A program made the position numbers and the translations under genes. The notes under the pieces were generated by a model that saw only the letters and a list, made by a program, of their open reading frames with translations, had not been told where the DNA came from and ran no database searches. 64,000 bases of DNA from Mesorhizobium sp. B2-4-3 (GTDB lineage Bacteria > Pseudomonadota > Alphaproteobacteria > Rhizobiales > Rhizobiaceae): positions 1 to 64,000 of the forward strand of contig NZ_VFVL01000002.1 in NCBI RefSeq assembly GCF_006442815.1, in the 5' to 3' direction. This document shows, piece by piece, positions 1 to 8,543 of this stretch (positions are counted from its first letter, which is position 1; each line of letters begins with the position of its first letter).

Positions 1-3000
1 GGGGTGAGGTCGATGCCAATGTGGGCGGCATCATCATCACCGGCAACGATGGCAGCGGCGACGGCGCGCATGGCGTGCTCGCGCAGTCGGTCGGCGGCGG
101 CGGCGGCAATGGCGGCTTCGCCCTGTCGGCGGGTCTGATAGCCTCGGTCGCCATCGGCGGCGGCGGTGGTACCGGCGGCAATGGCGGCATCGTCAATGTG
201 AACCAGGCTGGGGCCGGCGCCACGGTCAGCACGCATGGCAGTTCCGCGATCGGCATTCTCGCGCAGTCGGTTGGCGGCGGCGGCGGCAATGGCGGCGGCA
301 GCCTGGCGATCGGCGGCATCGTCTCAGTTTCGGTCGGCGGCAGCGGCAGTGCGGCCGGTGACGGCGACGAGGTCACCTACAACATCGCCAATGCCAAGGT
401 CACGACCAATGGCAGCGATTCGACAGGCATCCTCGTGCAGTCGGTCGGCGGCGGCGGCGGCAATGGCGGTTTCGCGCTGAGCGGCGCCGGCACCGTCGCG
501 GTTGGCGTGGGCGGCAGCGGCGCTGCCGGCGGCATCGGCAAGAAGGTCGATTTGACGACCGGCGGGACCGTGGAGACCTTTGGGGTGCGTTCGGCCGGCA
601 TCATTGCCCAGTCGCTCGGCGGCGGCGGCGGCAATGGCGGGTTCGTCGTCGCCGGCAGCCTCGGCGTGAGCGTCGGCGTCGGCGGCAAGGGCAGTAAGGG
701 CGGCGACGGCGGCCAGGTCTTCTTCCGCACCGCCGATGGCGCCCAGCAATCCATCACCACCCATCAGACCGACTCGGTCGGGCTGATTGTGCAGTCGGTC
801 GGCGGCGGCGGCGGCAATGGCGGGTTTGTCGGAACGTTCGGCGCCATCGCCAATCTCGGCATCGGCGGTGGTGCCGGGGCTGCCGGCGCCGGCCTGGCGG
901 TCGATGCCACCTACAACGGATCGGTCGAGACATTCGAGCAGCGCTCGGCGGGCATCATCGTGCAGTCGATCGGCGGCGGCGGCGGCAATGGCGGCGGCGT
1001 CATCGGCGTCGGGCTCGGGCTGACTGTCGGCATCGGCGGAAACGGCGCCGGCGGCGGCGGCGCCGACACGGCGACGTACAGGTCCTCGCTCACCAACATC
1101 ACCACGCATGAGGCCGATTCGGCAGGCCTCATCGTCCAGTCAATCGGCGGTGGCGGCGGCAATGGCGGCTTTTCGTTCAACCTTTCGGCCGGGGCGGCGG
1201 TCGGCGTCGGCGGCCAGGCCGGAGCCGCGGGCAGCTCAAAAGCCGTCACCGTGACCATCGACGACGGTACCATCCACACCATGAAGGATCGCTCGACCGG
1301 CATCCTTGCGCAATCGGTCGGAGGCGGCGGCGGCACGGGCGGCGGCAGTGTCGCCGGCAGCTTCGCGCTCAACATCAGCATTGCCGGCAAGGGCGCGGGC
1401 GGCGGCTCCGGCAATACGGTCGACGTCACCAACGGCGCCGACATCACCACGGACGGCATCCAGTCGCACGGCATCCAGGCGCAGTCGATCGGCGGCGGCG
1501 GCGGCTCGGGCGGCTTCTCGATCGCCGTCGGCGGGCCTTCGCTCGCGGTCGGCGGCGCGGCCTCGGACGGCGGTAGCGCCATGAAGGTCACGGTGACCAA
1601 TTCGGGCGTGATCAAGACCAATGGGGACCTGTCGGTCGGCATCCTGGCGCAGGCCATCGGCGGCGGCGGCGGCGACGGCGGCCTGGCGGGCGCCGGCGGC
1701 CTGTTCACCGCGGTCGGCGTCGGCGGCAAGGGCGGCGGCGGCGGCAACGGCGCCGAGGTCGAGGTCACCAACACCGCCAACATCACGACCAAGGGCGACC
1801 TCGCCCACGGCATCATGGCGCAATCGGTCGGCGGCGGCGGCGGCAATGGCGGCAATGCCGGCGCGGTCTCCGTCGGCGCTTTCGTCGGCGTCGGGGTTGC
1901 CGTCGGCGGCGACGGCGGCGCGGGCCGCGACGCGATGAAGGTCACGGTCGACCATACCGGCGACATCACCGTCAGCGGCATGGGCGCCAAGGGCATCATC
2001 GCGCAGGCGATCGGCGGCGGCGGCGGCAATGGCGGCAAGGCCGTCGCCGGCGCCTTCAGCGCCGGGCTCTATGCGTCCGCGGCCGTGGCGGTGACCGTCG
2101 GCGGCAGCGGCGGCGACGGCGGTTCGGGCGGCGAGGTCTTCGTCAAGGCCAACGGCAAGATCGTATCGCTGACCGACGCGGACGGCTCGGGGGGCATCGT
2201 GGCGCAGTCGATCGGCGGCGGCGGCGGCAATGGCGGCCGCGCCACTTCGATCGCCGGCGCGATGAGCGACGAGGTCGCGATCAATGTCGGCGTCGCCATC
2301 GGCGGCAGCGGCGGCAATGGCGGCCAGGGCAAGAAGGTCACCGTGGAAACCGGCCTGGTCGGCGGCGGCCAGATCATCACGCACGGTTTCCAGGCCGTCG
2401 GCATCCTGGCGCAGTCGATCGGCGGCGGCGGCGGCAATGGCGGCGACACGTTCGGCGGCGCCGGCGGCTACGGCAACAGCGTGACGGTGACGGCGACCGT
2501 CAACATCGGCGGCAAGGGTGGCGGTTGCATCGATAACGACCCGACCAAGTGCAACAACGCCGGCGACGTCCACGTCTCCAATGCGATGACGATTTCGACC
2601 GAGGGCGATTCCTCCAGCGCGATCGTGGCGCAGTCGATCGGCGGCGGCGGCGGCATCGGCGGCTCCAGCACGGCCAAGTCCTACAATATCGGCGGCACCA
2701 GCCAGACCAGCGTCAGCGTCAACATGGGCCTCGCCGGCTCTGGCGGCGGCGCTGCCGACGCCATGAAGGTCACGGTCAACAACACAGGCATCATCCTCAC
2801 GTCGGGCTTCGGCTCCACCGGCATCATGGCGATGTCGGTTGGCGGCGGCGGCGGCGCGGCGGGCGCGGCCTCGGCGTCCGACGAGGATATCGGCGGCGAT
2901 ATCGGCGCCGGCGATGAAGGCTCGACCTCGGTTTCGATCGGCGTGGCTCTCGCCCTTCCGGGCGGCACCGCCGGCGATGGCGGCGAAGTCTCCGTCACCA

Positions 3001-6000
3001 ATAACAACTGGATCATCACCGACGGCGCCTTTTCGTTCGGCATCAGCGCGAGCTCGATCGGCGGCGGCGGCGGTGTCGGCGGCTCGGCTTCTGCCGGCGC
3101 CAAGGCCGAATATGCCATCGGGGGCGCCATCGCCGGCGGCGGCGGCAGCGCCGGCAACGGCGCCCTGGTCGAAGTCACCAACAATTCGAACGGCGTCATC
3201 TGGACCAAGCGGGAGAATTCGATCGGCGTCTTCGCGCAGTCGATCGGCGGCGGCGGCGGTTCGGGCGGCGCGGGAAAAAGCACCGGCAGCGACGGCGGCA
3301 CGGTCGACGTCAAATTCTCGATGGGCGGGCTGGGCGCCGGTGGCGGCGATGGCGGCGAGGTGCATGTCACCAACAGCGGCATCATCGAGACCGACATGGC
3401 CAACTCGCACGGCATCATGGCGCAGTCGATCGGCGGCAGCGGCGGCGTCGGCGGCGCGGCGGCCTCGACATCCGCGGACGCCAAGGTTTCGATCGCGGCA
3501 TCGCTCGGCGGGCTCGGCGGCAGTGGCGGCGTCGGCAAGTTTGTCCATGTGATCAACAACCAGAGCGGCGTCATCCAAACCAACGGCGACAATTCCTACG
3601 GCATCTTCGCCCAGTCGATCGGCGGCGGCGGCGGTGCGGCCGGCAGTGGCTCGACGACGACAGGTGCCGCCGAGGACGTATCGGTGAGCCTCTCCATTGG
3701 CGGCATCGGCGGCGCAGGCAGCAGGGGCGGCGATGTCACAGTCGAGAACCATGGCGAGATCACCACGTACGGCTATCTTTCGCACGGCATCTTCGCGCAG
3801 TCGGTTGGCGGCGGCGGCGGCGCTTCCGGTGCGGCTGCCAATGCAACCGACGGCGACACCAAAGTCGGCGGCCAGGTGCTTGCCTTAGGCGTTTCCTTGC
3901 CTGCCGGCGTGGGCGCGAACGGTGGCCATGTGATCGTCACCAATGACGGCGTGATCACGACCAACAAGGACGGCGCGATCGGCATCTTCGCCCAGTCGAT
4001 CGGCGGCGGCGGCGGCTATGGCGGCACGGTTTCGAGCGATGCGGCGGGGGATAGTGCCTTCGCCCTGCAGATCGGCGGCTTCGGCGGCCGTGGCGGCAAT
4101 GGCGGCCAGGTGGACGTTACCGTATCAGGCTTGATCGAGACGTTTGGTGAGCGCGCGCATGGCGTTGTCGCTCAGTCGATCGGCGGCGGCGGCGGTTACG
4201 GCGGCGATGCCAGCGGCAAGACATCCAATGCATTGGCCATTGGCGGCCTCGGCGGTGACGGCGGCGACGGCGGCGACGTGACGGTGACCCGCACCGGCGA
4301 GATCATCACCCATGGCAAGGACTCCATCGCCATCATCGCGCAGTCGGTCGGCGGCGGCGGCGGCTTCGGCGGCGCCGGCTTCGGCCGCTTCGGCGCCGAT
4401 GATGATGGCGGCGGGCCGAACGCCATCGGCTTCAACACGCCGGGCGGCACCAAGGGCACCGGCGGCACGGTCACCATCATCCAGTCGGGTGCGATCGAGA
4501 CCGATGGCGACCGCGCGCACGGCATCGTCGCCCAGGCGGTCGGCGGCGGCGGCGGCGCCGGCGGCAATTCCTCGCTCGACATGAACCAGTCGGCGGCCGG
4601 CTCGCAAGGCGGCATCGGCGACGCGGCGGCGGCAATAGCCGGCACCGACAGCCAGGTCTGGGTGAAGGGTGCGAGCTCCTATGCGATGTTCGGTCAGAGC
4701 GCGACCGGCCAGGGCAACTCCAACCTCGTCCATCTGACCGCGGGCGGCAGTCTCTTCGCGCAGGGCGCCGACTCGGTGGCGGCCTATGGCGAGAGCACGG
4801 CGCAGGGCACCAAGGGCAACATCACCATGGACCTTAAGGGCCAGTATACGATCGGCGGTTCCAACACAGGCGTCGCCGTCATGGTGGTGGGCGGACAAGA
4901 CAACACCGTCAACAACAACAGCCTGCTCTATGCGATGGGCGCGACGCCCACCTTCTCGATCATGCAGTCGAAACTGGCCGCCTTCAGCGCCTCGCTGCTT
5001 GCGCCCGGGCCGGTCGTGCCGGACGATGCGATCCTGGAATCGCTGCTCGACCAGTTCAGCCCGCTCGCGGTCACCGGCACCTCGGGCAACGAGACTTTCA
5101 AGAACCAGAAGAGCACCGTCGGGCTTGGCCGGGTTATCGGCAATGTCGATCTCGGCGGCGGCATCAACGAGTTCGACAATTTCGCCGATTCCTCTTTCGT
5201 CGGTCTGAAATCGATCAATCTCGGCGCCGGCGGACTGTTCAAGAACCAGGGCCTGATGACCAACCAGGGCATCGGCGTGGTGGCGACGGTCGACGTCACC
5301 GGCGGCTGGACCCAGGACGGTACCGGTTCCTTCGTCACCGATATCGACCTCAACAACCAGATCACCGACAAGCTCGCCCTGACCGAAGCCGGCGACTTCG
5401 ACGGCACGGCGCCGCTCAACTTCCTGTCGATCGACAAGCTGTTCACCCAGTACACGCTGGCGTCGGGCTCGGCGATGACGGATTCCGGCCTGACGCCGCA
5501 GACGTTGCATCCGGCGGTCGGCTTCAACTTCCTGGTCCGGGTCGACAGCGGCACCGATCTGGTGCTCTACGCCGACAACCCGACCTTCCTCGAACTGGCG
5601 CAGGATCCGGGCTCCGGCACGACGGATCCGGGCGTGTTCCAGATGGCGCAGTATCTCGACGACGTCGAGGCTGCCTCGAGCCCGGACAATCCGATGGCGC
5701 AGCTGATCAACATGCTGCGCTTCTCGCAGACCGAGGCGGAACTGGGCGCCGCGCTGACGAGGCTGACCCCGCACTACGCGGTGCACACCTTCGACATGAT
5801 CAACCGCTCGACCGACACCATGCTCGATCAGGCGCATGAATGCACCGGCGTCGCCGCCTACAAGAATATCGACGGCCGCTGCATCTGGGGCACGATTACC
5901 CCGCAGGCCGAATACAGCCGGGATGCCGGCGCCGGCACCACCAGCCGGGACGATACGTTGAAGACCATGTCGCTGGGCGGCATCGCCGAGGTCGGGCACA

Positions 6001-6779
6001 ATTGGTCGCTCGGCGCTACAATCGGCCGCACCGAGTACGATTCCAAGATCGCCTTCAACGGCGACGAGCTGTCGGACACAAAAGGCGAATCCTGGCAGGC
6101 CTATGCGCTGGCCAAGTACGAGAACAACAACTACTTCGTCGATTTCGCGCTCGGCGGCGGCACCGGCTCCTTCAAGGGCGAGCGCGACACCCATATCGAT
6201 CAGGTCGGCTTCATTCCCGGCGAGACGCTGGACGGCGTCTATCTGCCCGAGGAGCTGCTCGACGGCATCGGCAACAGCGTCACCTACAAGCAGGATACGT
6301 CCCAGTTCGGCGGTTCGGCGCGGGTCGGCATGACGCACCAGATGGGCGCCTTCTACCTACAGCCGACGATCCAGTTCGACGCGCGCTGGCTCGATGTCTC
6401 CGGCAAGGAGGAGGGCTCGGTCGCCGCCTTCAGCTTCGACGGCAGCGACAACATGTTCTATGCCGTGACGCCGGCACTTGAGGTCGGGGCCGACATCCCG
6501 GTCAGCGACATCGCCAGCTTCCGCATCTACGGAAAGGCCGGCGTCGAGTTCTCCACCAAGCAGTGGGAGATCGAGGGGCGTTTCGCCGCCGCCGAGAATC
6601 TGCCCGGCAACCCGGCATTGCACTTGACGGAAGCCATCGATTCGCCGCTCTATCGGGTCGGCGCCGGGCTGGAGCTCAATGGCGTCAACGGCGTCGGGTT
6701 GGCTGTGAGGTACAACGGCGCCTTCGGGCAAACGGTCAAGCAGAATGCGGTCAGCGCGTCTCTCAAGGTCAGCTTCTAG
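1..6779 (+). CDS. Giant glycine-repeat autotransporter, 5' end outside window
   Basis: Type V secreted surface protein, 3' part only: the frame is open to the left edge, and the first in-window start codon (GTG at 21) is probably internal. From that GTG 2252 residues are visible. Residues about 20-1520 hold 25 tandem ~60-residue units, each with a core like AQSIGGGGGNGG preceded by a VTNxGxIxTxGxxSxGI strand-turn pattern, expected to form a beta-helical passenger. A non-repetitive stretch follows. A C-terminal ~300-residue autotransporter barrel begins near residue 1955 (IWGTITPQ) and ends in the terminal aromatic residue (KVSF) typical of outer-membrane barrels. Two cysteines (HEC and GRC) just before the barrel could form a disulfide. 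An IalB-type gene follows after 32 bp and may be co-transcribed. The passenger function (adhesion, biofilm) is inferred from the family only. Confidence 0.93.
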   Translation, partial: GEVDANVGGIIITGNDGSGDGAHGVLAQSVGGGGGNGGFALSAGLIASVAIGGGGGTGGNGGIVNVNQAGAGATVSTHGSSAIGILAQSVGGGGGNGGGSLAIGGIVSVSVGGSGSAAGDGDEVTYNIANAKVTTNGSDSTGILVQSVGGGGGNGGFALSGAGTVAVGVGGSGAAGGIGKKVDLTTGGTVETFGVRSAGIIAQSLGGGGGNGGFVVAGSLGVSVGVGGKGSKGGDGGQVFFRTADGAQQSITTHQTDSVGLIVQSVGGGGGNGGFVGTFGAIANLGIGGGAGAAGAGLAVDATYNGSVETFEQRSAGIIVQSIGGGGGNGGGVIGVGLGLTVGIGGNGAGGGGADTATYRSSLTNITTHEADSAGLIVQSIGGGGGNGGFSFNLSAGAAVGVGGQAGAAGSSKAVTVTIDDGTIHTMKDRSTGILAQSVGGGGGTGGGSVAGSFALNISIAGKGAGGGSGNTVDVTNGADITTDGIQSHGIQAQSIGGGGGSGGFSIAVGGPSLAVGGAASDGGSAMKVTVTNSGVIKTNGDLSVGILAQAIGGGGGDGGLAGAGGLFTAVGVGGKGGGGGNGAEVEVTNTANITTKGDLAHGIMAQSVGGGGGNGGNAGAVSVGAFVGVGVAVGGDGGAGRDAMKVTVDHTGDITVSGMGAKGIIAQAIGGGGGNGGKAVAGAFSAGLYASAAVAVTVGGSGGDGGSGGEVFVKANGKIVSLTDADGSGGIVAQSIGGGGGNGGRATSIAGAMSDEVAINVGVAIGGSGGNGGQGKKVTVETGLVGGGQIITHGFQAVGILAQSIGGGGGNGGDTFGGAGGYGNSVTVTATVNIGGKGGGCIDNDPTKCNNAGDVHVSNAMTISTEGDSSSAIVAQSIGGGGGIGGSSTAKSYNIGGTSQTSVSVNMGLAGSGGGAADAMKVTVNNTGIILTSGFGSTGIMAMSVGGGGGAAGAASASDEDIGGDIGAGDEGSTSVSIGVALALPGGTAGDGGEVSVTNNNWIITDGAFSFGISASSIGGGGGVGGSASAGAKAEYAIGGAIAGGGGSAGNGALVEVTNNSNGVIWTKRENSIGVFAQSIGGGGGSGGAGKSTGSDGGTVDVKFSMGGLGAGGGDGGEVHVTNSGIIETDMANSHGIMAQSIGGSGGVGGAAASTSADAKVSIAASLGGLGGSGGVGKFVHVINNQSGVIQTNGDNSYGIFAQSIGGGGGAAGSGSTTTGAAEDVSVSLSIGGIGGAGSRGGDVTVENHGEITTYGYLSHGIFAQSVGGGGGASGAAANATDGDTKVGGQVLALGVSLPAGVGANGGHVIVTNDGVITTNKDGAIGIFAQSIGGGGGYGGTVSSDAAGDSAFALQIGGFGGRGGNGGQVDVTVSGLIETFGERAHGVVAQSIGGGGGYGGDASGKTSNALAIGGLGGDGGDGGDVTVTRTGEIITHGKDSIAIIAQSVGGGGGFGGAGFGRFGADDDGGGPNAIGFNTPGGTKGTGGTVTIIQSGAIETDGDRAHGIVAQAVGGGGGAGGNSSLDMNQSAAGSQGGIGDAAAAIAGTDSQVWVKGASSYAMFGQSATGQGNSNLVHLTAGGSLFAQGADSVAAYGESTAQGTKGNITMDLKGQYTIGGSNTGVAVMVVGGQDNTVNNNSLLYAMGATPTFSIMQSKLAAFSASLLAPGPVVPDDAILESLLDQFSPLAVTGTSGNETFKNQKSTVGLGRVIGNVDLGGGINEFDNFADSSFVGLKSINLGAGGLFKNQGLMTNQGIGVVATVDVTGGWTQDGTGSFVTDIDLNNQITDKLALTEAGDFDGTAPLNFLSIDKLFTQYTLASGSAMTDSGLTPQTLHPAVGFNFLVRVDSGTDLVLYADNPTFLELAQDPGSGTTDPGVFQMAQYLDDVEAASSPDNPMAQLINMLRFSQTEAELGAALTRLTPHYAVHTFDMINRSTDTMLDQAHECTGVAAYKNIDGRCIWGTITPQAEYSRDAGAGTTSRDDTLKTMSLGGIAEVGHNWSLGATIGRTEYDSKIAFNGDELSDTKGESWQAYALAKYENNNYFVDFALGGGTGSFKGERDTHIDQVGFIPGETLDGVYLPEELLDGIGNSVTYKQDTSQFGGSARVGMTHQMGAFYLQPTIQFDARWLDVSGKEEGSVAAFSFDGSDNMFYAVTPALEVGADIPVSDIASFRIYGKAGVEFSTKQWEIEGRFAAAENLPGNPALHLTEAIDSPLYRVGAGLELNGVNGVGLAVRYNGAFGQTVKQNAVSASLKVSF
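78..4566 (+). repeat. 25 tandem ~180-bp coding repeats
   Basis: Within the autotransporter reading frame the core (A/V)QS(V/I)GGGGGxGG recurs 25 times at roughly 180-bp intervals, with only small changes (for example GGSGG in copy 19, AAG after the core in copies 16 and 20). The glycine codons are almost all GGC, so the DNA itself is strongly repetitive and opens long spurious reading frames on both strands. Such arrays can change unit number by recombination and are easily mis-assembled. Confidence 0.9.
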
Positions 6780-6811
6780 CTGACGCGGAGCGGCGGCCAA
6801 GAAGGGATCTC

Positions 6812-7408
6812 ATGAGGACGAAGTACGCGTATCTCGCGGCGATGCTGGCAGCCGCCTGCATTGCCGGTGTGCCGGCGGCGGGATTTGCCGCGCAGAACAA
6901 GGGCGACAAGGTCGCGCCAGCGGCCCAGCCCGCCGACGCGGCGGCCAAGCCGCAACTGCCGGGCGGCGCCTCGGCGCTGTCGGAAACGCATGGCGACTGG
7001 ACGGTCAACTGCCAGATCACCGGCACGAACAAGGTCTGCAGCCTGTCGCATCAGCAGTTCAACAAGCAGAGCGGCCAGCGGCTGCTGGCGATCGAGTTGA
7101 CGACCAAGACAGGCCAGGACGCCGCCGGCACGCTGGCGCTGCCCTTCGGGCTTGCGCTCGCCAATGGCATCTCGCTCGAGATCGACGACAAGAAGCTGGA
7201 CGGGACGCTGCAGTTCAACACCTGCCAGGCGGTCGGCTGCCTGGTGCCGGTGACGTTCGATGCCGATACCACGCCGCTCTTGCAGAAGGGGACCACGCTG
7301 AAGATCAACGGCACGGCGGCCGACACGACGCAGCCGATCTCCTTCACCATCTCGCTCAACGGCTTCGGCAGCGCGCTGGCCCGGACGGCGGACTTGTCGG
7401 CGGATTAG
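6812..7408 (+). CDS. IalB-family (invasion-associated locus B) secreted protein
   Basis: Small envelope protein of 198 residues. The ATG at 6812 is preceded by GAAGGGA and opens with a clear Sec signal peptide (MRTKYAYLAAMLAAACIAGV, cleavage near GFAA). The mature part has the IalB/DUF1176-like pattern: SETHGDWTVNCQ, then cysteines in VNCQITGTNKVCSL and FNTCQAVGCLVP (likely disulfides), then a LVPVTFDA strand and an ending rich in beta strands. IalB proteins were named for erythrocyte invasion in Bartonella but are widespread in free-living Rhizobiales, where their role is unclear. The gene lies 32 bp after the autotransporter in the same direction, suggesting co-expression at the cell surface. 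The family call is firm; the function is not. Confidence 0.88.
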   Translation: MRTKYAYLAAMLAAACIAGVPAAGFAAQNKGDKVAPAAQPADAAAKPQLPGGASALSETHGDWTVNCQITGTNKVCSLSHQQFNKQSGQRLLAIELTTKTGQDAAGTLALPFGLALANGISLEIDDKKLDGTLQFNTCQAVGCLVPVTFDADTTPLLQKGTTLKINGTAADTTQPISFTISLNGFGSALARTADLSAD

Positions 7409-7444
7409 TTTGTCGGAGACCGGCCGGCTGAACGCTTCGTCATC
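7407..7444 (+). repeat. 38-bp direct repeat, copy A
   Basis: The stretch beginning AGTTTGTCGGAGACCG inside the IalB stop codon recurs at 7735-7772 with one mismatch. The two copies flank the palindromic element at 7438-7623. The 7409-7850 gap holds only these repeats and no supported gene. Confidence 0.8.
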
Positions 7445-7623
7445 CACGGGCGGAGCAAGGAGCGAAGCTCCGTCGCGAAGACCCTGGAATCCATGCCGTT
7501 ACCTTCGCCAAGGCGTGCAACGGAGCAAAATTCTGCACCCGCAGAGACGCTTCCAAATCACGGCATGGATTCTATGGTCTGCGCGCGTCGCTTCGCTCCT
7601 TGCTCCGCCATAGAATGACGACG
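7438..7623. repeat. ~185-bp palindromic repeat element, copy 1
   Basis: Outer arms GCGGAGCAAGGAGCGAAGC at 7450-7468 and its exact complement at 7590-7608, plus inner arms GAATCCATGCCGT at 7487-7499 and complement at 7560-7572. The ends carry short CGTCAT/ATGACG inverted termini. A second copy lies at 16407-16588. It resembles the non-coding palindromic repeats (MITE- or RIME-like) common in rhizobial genomes and could act as a transcript end for kdpE. Confidence 0.85.
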
Positions 7624-7734
7624 TTGGGGTGGCTTCGACCAATCCCCGGCGTTTGCGCTGATTTCACGGAAATGAACGGAAAATCTTGCACCAAGACAAA
7701 CCGCAACCTTTCAAAATCCCTATGTCGGGGAACC

Positions 7735-7772
7735 AGTTTGTCGGAGACCGACCGGCTGAACGCTTCGTCATC
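7735..7772 (+). repeat. 38-bp direct repeat, copy B
   Basis: Second copy of the 7407-7444 sequence, one base different (GACCGACC versus GACCGGCC). It runs into another short palindromic stretch (GTCATCC ... GGATGAC, about 7768-7808) before the kdpE stop. Confidence 0.8.
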
Positions 7773-7850
7773 CTCAGGTCAGCGCGACGCCGCTCCGCCC
7801 GTGGATGACGACCCTGAGATGCTTCGGCCAACCACAGCGGTTTGCGTCAG

Positions 7851-8543
7851 CTACTCAACCTCGCGCAACCGGTACCCCACGCCGGTCTCGGTGATGATGT
7901 AGCGCGGCTGGTCCGGCGTCTTCTCGATCTTCTGCCGCAGCTGGCGCACATAGACTCTCAGATACTGGACGTCGGTCGAGTCGTTCCAGATCTGCTTCAT
8001 CAGGAACTGGTGCGTCAGCACCTTGCCGGCATATTGCACGAGCATGCGCAGGATGTCGTATTCCTTGGGCGACAGTTTCACTTCCTTGTCCTCGACCTTG
8101 ACGATGCGCTTCACCAGGTCGACGGAGAGGTCGCCGGTGTGGAACACCGGCTTCTCGCCCTGCTGCTGGAACTTGTGGCGCAGCGCCACGCGAATGCGCG
8201 CGACCAGCTCGTTCATGCCGAAGGGTTTTGTCACATAGTCGTCAGCGCCCAGCTCGAGCGCTGCGACGACGCCGGCCTCGTCGGTGCGGCTGGAGAGGAT
8301 CACGACCGGAATGTCGAGGCCGTCGCCGCGCCATTTGCCGAGCAGCTCGAGGCCGGTCATGCCGGGCAGGCCGAGATCGAGCAGGATAAGGTCGGGCCGT
8401 TCGGCCTGCATGAGCTCGATCGCCGCCTTGGCGTTCGGCGCCTCGGAGACCGTGTAGCCCTGGCTGCCGAGGCCGACGCGCAGCAATTTGCGGATCGGCG
8501 GCTCGTCGTCGACGACCAGGATGGAGACGGTCTGATTTGTCAT
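7851..8543 (-). CDS. kdpE: Response regulator KdpE
   Basis: OmpR-type response regulator of 230 residues that activates the kdp operon when potassium is low. The receiver domain (residues 5-118) has the acidic pair D12/D13, the phospho-acceptor D56 in LLDLGLPG and the conserved K106 in TKPFG. The C-terminal winged helix includes LSPKEYDILRMLVQYAGKVLTHQFL and the closing YIITETGVGYRL typical of KdpE. Its ATG overlaps the kdpD stop by 4 bp (ATGA), so the two are translationally coupled. It is the last gene of the kdp operon; palindromic repeats follow. Length matches the family. Confidence 0.97.
   Translation of the reverse strand: MTNQTVSILVVDDEPPIRKLLRVGLGSQGYTVSEAPNAKAAIELMQAERPDLILLDLGLPGMTGLELLGKWRGDGLDIPVVILSSRTDEAGVVAALELGADDYVTKPFGMNELVARIRVALRHKFQQQGEKPVFHTGDLSVDLVKRIVKVEDKEVKLSPKEYDILRMLVQYAGKVLTHQFLMKQIWNDSTDVQYLRVYVRQLRQKIEKTPDQPRYIITETGVGYRLREVE

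Noticed and set aside
78..4566. Regular repeats considered as a CRISPR array
   Set aside because: Period (~180 bp), uninterrupted reading frame and absence of uniform repeats with unique spacers show coding repeats.
324..6338. Very long open frames on the minus strand and in other plus frames across the autotransporter
   Set aside because: They arise because GGC-rich repeats lack stop codons in most frames; their translations are low-complexity Ala/Arg/Pro/Asp text without domains.
7410..7902. Small frames in the gap between the IalB gene and kdpE
   Set aside because: They consist of translated palindromic repeats and antisense kdpE sequence.
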